Assembly: GCF_000495815.1 (NCBI RefSeq)
Contig: NZ_AWGE01000008.1
Coordinates: 62,001 to 126,000 of the forward strand
DNA length: 64,000 nt
Direction: 5' to 3'
DNA from: Asticcacaulis sp. AC466
Lineage (GTDB): Bacteria; Pseudomonadota; Alphaproteobacteria; Caulobacterales; Caulobacteraceae
Part shown: one piece after another, positions 60,861 through 64,000 of the stretch
Layout of the letters: each line of letters starts with the position of its first letter
Position numbering within the stretch: position 1 is the first letter of the stretch
Translations under genes and position numbers: made by a program
Notes under the pieces: model-generated
The model's database searches: none
Told to the model about the DNA's origin: nothing
Seen by the model: the letters and a program-made list of their open reading frames with translations, nothing else

Positions 60861-61955
60861 TCAGAAACTTTTGAACGTCTGTTCGGCGATGGCAAAGGCG
60901 GTCGATGCGCCGGCGCCGCAGGTGACGACACACAGGCGGACGTCCGGCAGGGGCGCGTCGATGAGGTAAAGGCGGTCCGGGGCCACGGCATAGGTGCCGG
61001 TCCAGCGTTCGAGTATTGATGGCGGCGTACCCAGAACGGCGCGGTATTCGTCCAGGATGAGATCGTCCACTGCCGTGGAAGCGAAGGGTTCCGGCGCATC
61101 GTCATAGTGGTGGCTGTCACCGACGACGATGGATCCGTCTGCACTCTGGACCACGATCAGGTGGACGCCGTGTGCGATGTGTTCGGCGTGGCTGTCGCGC
61201 AGGCGATCGGTGAGGGCGCGGGCTTCCGGCAGGTCGGAATAGCCGAGATAGCGGATGAGGCTGAGGTCGGACATGACGGCACCGGGCAGCCTTATGCCGG
61301 GGTCGTCCAGCCGCAGCATCTGCAACTGGCAGCGGGAGACGTTGTGCGCGCGGATGCGGTCGGCAAACAGGCCGGACAGGTCGTCGCCCGGGCAGACGAT
61401 GATGCGTTCGGCGCGAAACGTGCCCCGGGAGATGGTCAGTCGTCCCTGTTCGACACCCGTTACCGCCGTGCTGTAAAACCGTTCAACGCCCAGGGCGGAC
61501 AGGTATTGGCTGAGCAGTGGAATGGCGGTGCGGGATTCAACGCGCAGGTCGTGCGGGGAATGCAGGACGGCGCGTTGTCCGTCGGCCAGGAAGGGCGCGT
61601 CTTGCGGGCGCAATATTTCGCATCCTTCGCCCATTTCCGTTGCGAGAAAGGCGTGCAGCACGGCCTCCGATTCGGGATAACGCGCGGCGACATAGAGGCC
61701 GCGATGTTCGATGGCGATCCCGGCCGGACCGGCGACATCTTGCCATATATCGCGACTGCGCTGCGCCAGTTGGTGGAAGGCACCGCGCTGCTGGCCCGTC
61801 ACCGTTACAAAGCCGAAATTGCGGATGGAGGCGCCGGTCGCGCGCGCCTGGCATTCGAACAGGGCAACCGTAAGGCCGGCTTTCGCGGCGGCGTAGGCAT
61901 GGGCCAGGCCGACGATACCGCCGCCGACCACGGCGACGTCAAAGGTCTTGATCAT
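60861..61955 (-). CDS. FAD-dependent oxidoreductase of phosphonate loci (HpnW/PbfC type)
   Basis: 364 residues. FAD fingerprint FDVAVVGGGIVGLAHAYAAAKAGLTVALFE-type start (GGGIVG), a central GTFRAERIIVCPGDDLSGLF block and a C-terminal ERWTGTYAVAPDRLYLIDAPLPDVRLCVVTCGAGAST-type end, as in DAO-family enzymes linked to phosphonate degradation (TIGR03364). It starts 2 bases after the phospholipase stop and precedes phnX. It probably oxidises 2-aminoethylphosphonate or its N-methyl form to phosphonoacetaldehyde for PhnX. Assignment rests on the family and the direct pairing with phnX. Confidence 0.85.
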   Translation of the reverse strand: MIKTFDVAVVGGGIVGLAHAYAAAKAGLTVALFECQARATGASIRNFGFVTVTGQQRGAFHQLAQRSRDIWQDVAGPAGIAIEHRGLYVAARYPESEAVLHAFLATEMGEGCEILRPQDAPFLADGQRAVLHSPHDLRVESRTAIPLLSQYLSALGVERFYSTAVTGVEQGRLTISRGTFRAERIIVCPGDDLSGLFADRIRAHNVSRCQLQMLRLDDPGIRLPGAVMSDLSLIRYLGYSDLPEARALTDRLRDSHAEHIAHGVHLIVVQSADGSIVVGDSHHYDDAPEPFASTAVDDLILDEYRAVLGTPPSILERWTGTYAVAPDRLYLIDAPLPDVRLCVVTCGAGASTAFAIAEQTFKSF

Positions 61956-61957
61956 GG

Positions 61958-64000
61958 CTATACGACCATCCGCCCGATGCCGGGATCGGTTCGGCTGGCG
62001 CGGCCGGTTTCGATGTGACCGGCGTAGCGGCGCGACCAGGCCGTGTCGCCGGCAATCGTCAGGGTCAGGTCGTACCAGTGGTCGCTGGCGCCGAGATCAA
62101 GCTTTACGGTCTGGGTTGCCTGGCCGGCCAGATCCATGGTGCGCGACCCCGCGCCGTAACGCGGATCGACAGTGAGCGTCACGGTCAGGGGCCCTTCGCC
62201 GGTGTTTCGCAGGGCCAGGACCAGTTCGCCCGTCTTCGCCGCTTCACTGACCTGAACGTTGACGGGATCGGGAACGCGCTTGTCGTGGCGTTCCATCTGG
62301 CCGGTGAAATGGCGGTAAAAGCCGTTCGGGCCATGGACGGCCAGATCGTAGCGGCTGCGGTCAGGATGGTTCCAGTGACCGGCGGTATGGCTTTGGCCGG
62401 CATCGAGCGTATAGCGCCACGGCCCTGCAACGGCATAGGGACCGTAATCATGGATGGTGAAGACGGCAGCCTTGGAGCCCGTATTGGCCAGGTCGATGAA
62501 AAAGTCGCCGCCGATTTGGCGACCGTTGGCGGTCAGGGCATAGGGCAGGGGGCGGGCGGGACGTTGTTCGGCCGGTTGGCCGCCGGGCGCCTGGATCGCC
62601 GGAATTTTCAGGGATGGTTGCGCGGCGGCATGGGCCAGGCGCGCCTTGTAGTCATCGGTCGAAGGCAGACGCAAGTGCGACAGGTCGCGATTGGGCGTTT
62701 TGAAATCGAAGGCGGAGGTCAGATCGCCGCTGATGGCGCGTCGCCAGTCACTGATATTCGGCTCCATGACGCCGAAACGCTTTTCAATGAACTTGATCGT
62801 TGAGACGTGGTCGAAGGTCTCGGAGCATACAAAGCCGCCGCGGCTCCAAGGCGAGACGACCATGGCCGGGATGCGGATGCCCAGGCCGAGCGGTTGCAAG
62901 CCGGAATTGGGGCTGTGGGGATCGTGGCCGTAGTCCTTGAACTCGCCCGCGACGTTCACGCCGCTGAAGCCTTGCGTCTCGTCGGCGGGCGGCATGGGCG
63001 GCAACATATGGTCGTAGAGGCCGCCGGCTTCGTCATAGTTGATGATGAAGACGGTCTTGGCGAAGACGTCGGGGTGATCGGTCAGGGCCTCGATCAGCTT
63101 GGCGCAGACGTTTTCGCCATCTGCGGGCGTATAGCTCGGATGTTCGGACAGGGCGGCGGCGGTGACTATCCACGACACCTGCGGCAGTTTTCCAGCCGCG
63201 ATATCGGCGCGGAAGGCCTCAACCAGTTGCTGACCGTCGGAGCGCGTGCGGTCGGCGCCGGTCTTGTGCTCGGACACCCATGACCGGCCGCGCCGGTAGA
63301 GGCTCGACTGCTTTTCGCACGGGCGGAACGGCTTGAAGACCGACAGGATGTTGTCGCCGAAATTGTCGTACTCCTGATAGACCTTCCAATCGATCCCGGC
63401 CTTTTCCAGCCGCTCGGCATAGGTGGTCCAGGTATAGGCGGTGATGGGGCGGTCTTCGGCCATGTCGGCCGAGGGCGTTTCGTCCTCGCCGTAATTGCTC
63501 AGCACAGGCTCGCCGCCGACATGGCCCGCGCCATTGCATCCGGTCCACAGATGCAGGCGGTTGGGATAGGTCTGGGTCAGGGTGGAGCAGTGGTAAGCGT
63601 CGCAGATGGTGAAGTTGGCGGCCAGCGCGTGATAGTAGGGCAGGTCGGAGGCCTTGTAATAGGTCATGCGGTTCTGCAATTGCTTGGACAGACCCCATTG
63701 ATCGTAATGGCCGCCATTGACGATCAGGGTCGCCGCGTCGTGGCCCTGGTCTGCGCCATCGACGACATAGGCATTGGCTGTCTTCGAATCCGCCCAATAG
63801 GGCATGACATAGCCATCGGCATGCTGGTCGCTCGGCTGGCGCCAGACGCTGTGACCGTTGCGCAGCCGTAGCGGGCGCGGATCGCCCTGGCCGCGCACGC
63901 CGGCAAAGGTGCCGAAATAATGATCAAAGGCCCGATTTTCCTGCATGAAGATGACGATGTGTTCGACATCTTCGATGGTGCCTCGGGTGTTGTTGGCGGG
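61958..64000 (-). CDS. phosphocholine-type phospholipase C (5' end outside window)
   Basis: The frame stays open to the window edge; the visible part is 680 residues and starts mid-protein at GTIEDVEHIVIFMQENRAFD. Family marks: the HYFGTFAGVRG start, HALAANFTICDAYHCSTLTQTYPNR-type active-site block (DAYHCSTL), INYDEAGGLYDHMLPP and FVCSETFDHVSTIKFIEKRFG, then C-terminal beta repeats (YALTANGRQIGGDFFIDLAN and later). These are the alkaline-phosphatase-like non-haemolytic phospholipases C; members usually carry a Tat signal, which would be outside the window. It releases head groups from phospholipids or phosphonolipids and is the first visible gene of the phosphonate operon. Confidence 0.92.
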   Translation of the reverse strand, partial: PANNTRGTIEDVEHIVIFMQENRAFDHYFGTFAGVRGQGDPRPLRLRNGHSVWRQPSDQHADGYVMPYWADSKTANAYVVDGADQGHDAATLIVNGGHYDQWGLSKQLQNRMTYYKASDLPYYHALAANFTICDAYHCSTLTQTYPNRLHLWTGCNGAGHVGGEPVLSNYGEDETPSADMAEDRPITAYTWTTYAERLEKAGIDWKVYQEYDNFGDNILSVFKPFRPCEKQSSLYRRGRSWVSEHKTGADRTRSDGQQLVEAFRADIAAGKLPQVSWIVTAAALSEHPSYTPADGENVCAKLIEALTDHPDVFAKTVFIINYDEAGGLYDHMLPPMPPADETQGFSGVNVAGEFKDYGHDPHSPNSGLQPLGLGIRIPAMVVSPWSRGGFVCSETFDHVSTIKFIEKRFGVMEPNISDWRRAISGDLTSAFDFKTPNRDLSHLRLPSTDDYKARLAHAAAQPSLKIPAIQAPGGQPAEQRPARPLPYALTANGRQIGGDFFIDLANTGSKAAVFTIHDYGPYAVAGPWRYTLDAGQSHTAGHWNHPDRSRYDLAVHGPNGFYRHFTGQMERHDKRVPDPVNVQVSEAAKTGELVLALRNTGEGPLTVTLTVDPRYGAGSRTMDLAGQATQTVKLDLGASDHWYDLTLTIAGDTAWSRRYAGHIETGRASRTDPGIGRMVV

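Noticed and set aside
1-64000. CRISPR array, prophage, integrase or tRNA-linked island
   Set aside because: No regular spaced repeats, no phage or transposase genes and no tRNA were found; the locus looks like resident chromosome.

Overview
The window reads as chromosomal DNA of a GC-rich alphaproteobacterium of the Caulobacterales kind, most like Asticcacaulis or Caulobacter. The reasons are the large TonB-dependent receptors without SusD partners, JmjC-type cupin and flavin halogenase genes beside them, many Tat-exported glycosidases, and short palindromic intergenic repeats. No rRNA, tRNA, CRISPR array, transposase or phage gene was seen. The assignment rests on gene style only; no marker gene is present.

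Layout. 1-1791: 5' part of a GH78 alpha-L-rhamnosidase. 2079-4508: a separate three-gene unit with a two-domain peptidoglycan-hydrolase-like protein and two small proteins. 4532-50875: a long catabolic region holding GH27 alpha-galactosidase, two S9B dipeptidyl peptidases, a DUF5695 protein, an amino acid permease, two GntR/FCD regulators, 4-hydroxyproline epimerase, a DapA-type deaminase, a D-amino acid dehydrogenase, an Xaa-Pro (M24) peptidase, a DUF885 peptidase, a HExxH metallopeptidase, three GH127/GH146-type beta-L-arabinofuranosidases, a GH43 enzyme, an unrecognised Tat-exported protein, two TonB-dependent receptors, two cupin-like proteins, a flavin-dependent halogenase and a delta1-pyrroline-2-carboxylate reductase. 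A GGDEF protein and aquaporin lie in the middle (19.4-22.1 kb). 51087-56128: branched-chain 2-oxoacid dehydrogenase (E1 alpha, E1 beta, E2, E3), followed by an aminotransferase. 57311-64000 (minus strand): a phosphonate/organophosphorus operon with phospholipase C, FAD oxidoreductase, phnX, DUF5690 transporter and a PHP-domain hydrolase; the phospholipase gene runs off the end.

How the genes fit together. The enzyme set matches the chemistry of plant hydroxyproline-rich glycoproteins (extensins): alpha-galactose on serine (GH27), beta-L-arabinofuranose chains on hydroxyproline (GH127/146) with an alpha-arabinose cap (GH43), a Pro/Hyp-rich peptide backbone (two DPP4s, DUF885, M24), and free hydroxyproline (permease, epimerase, dehydrogenase, deaminase). 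A family of AT-rich operators centred on GTATAC or GTATAA lies upstream of most of these genes and of one GntR gene. None was seen before the bkd or phosphonate operons. I infer one regulon for glycoprotein import, deglycosylation, proteolysis and hydroxyproline catabolism. The substrate is an inference; arabinan or other pectic side chains are the main alternative.
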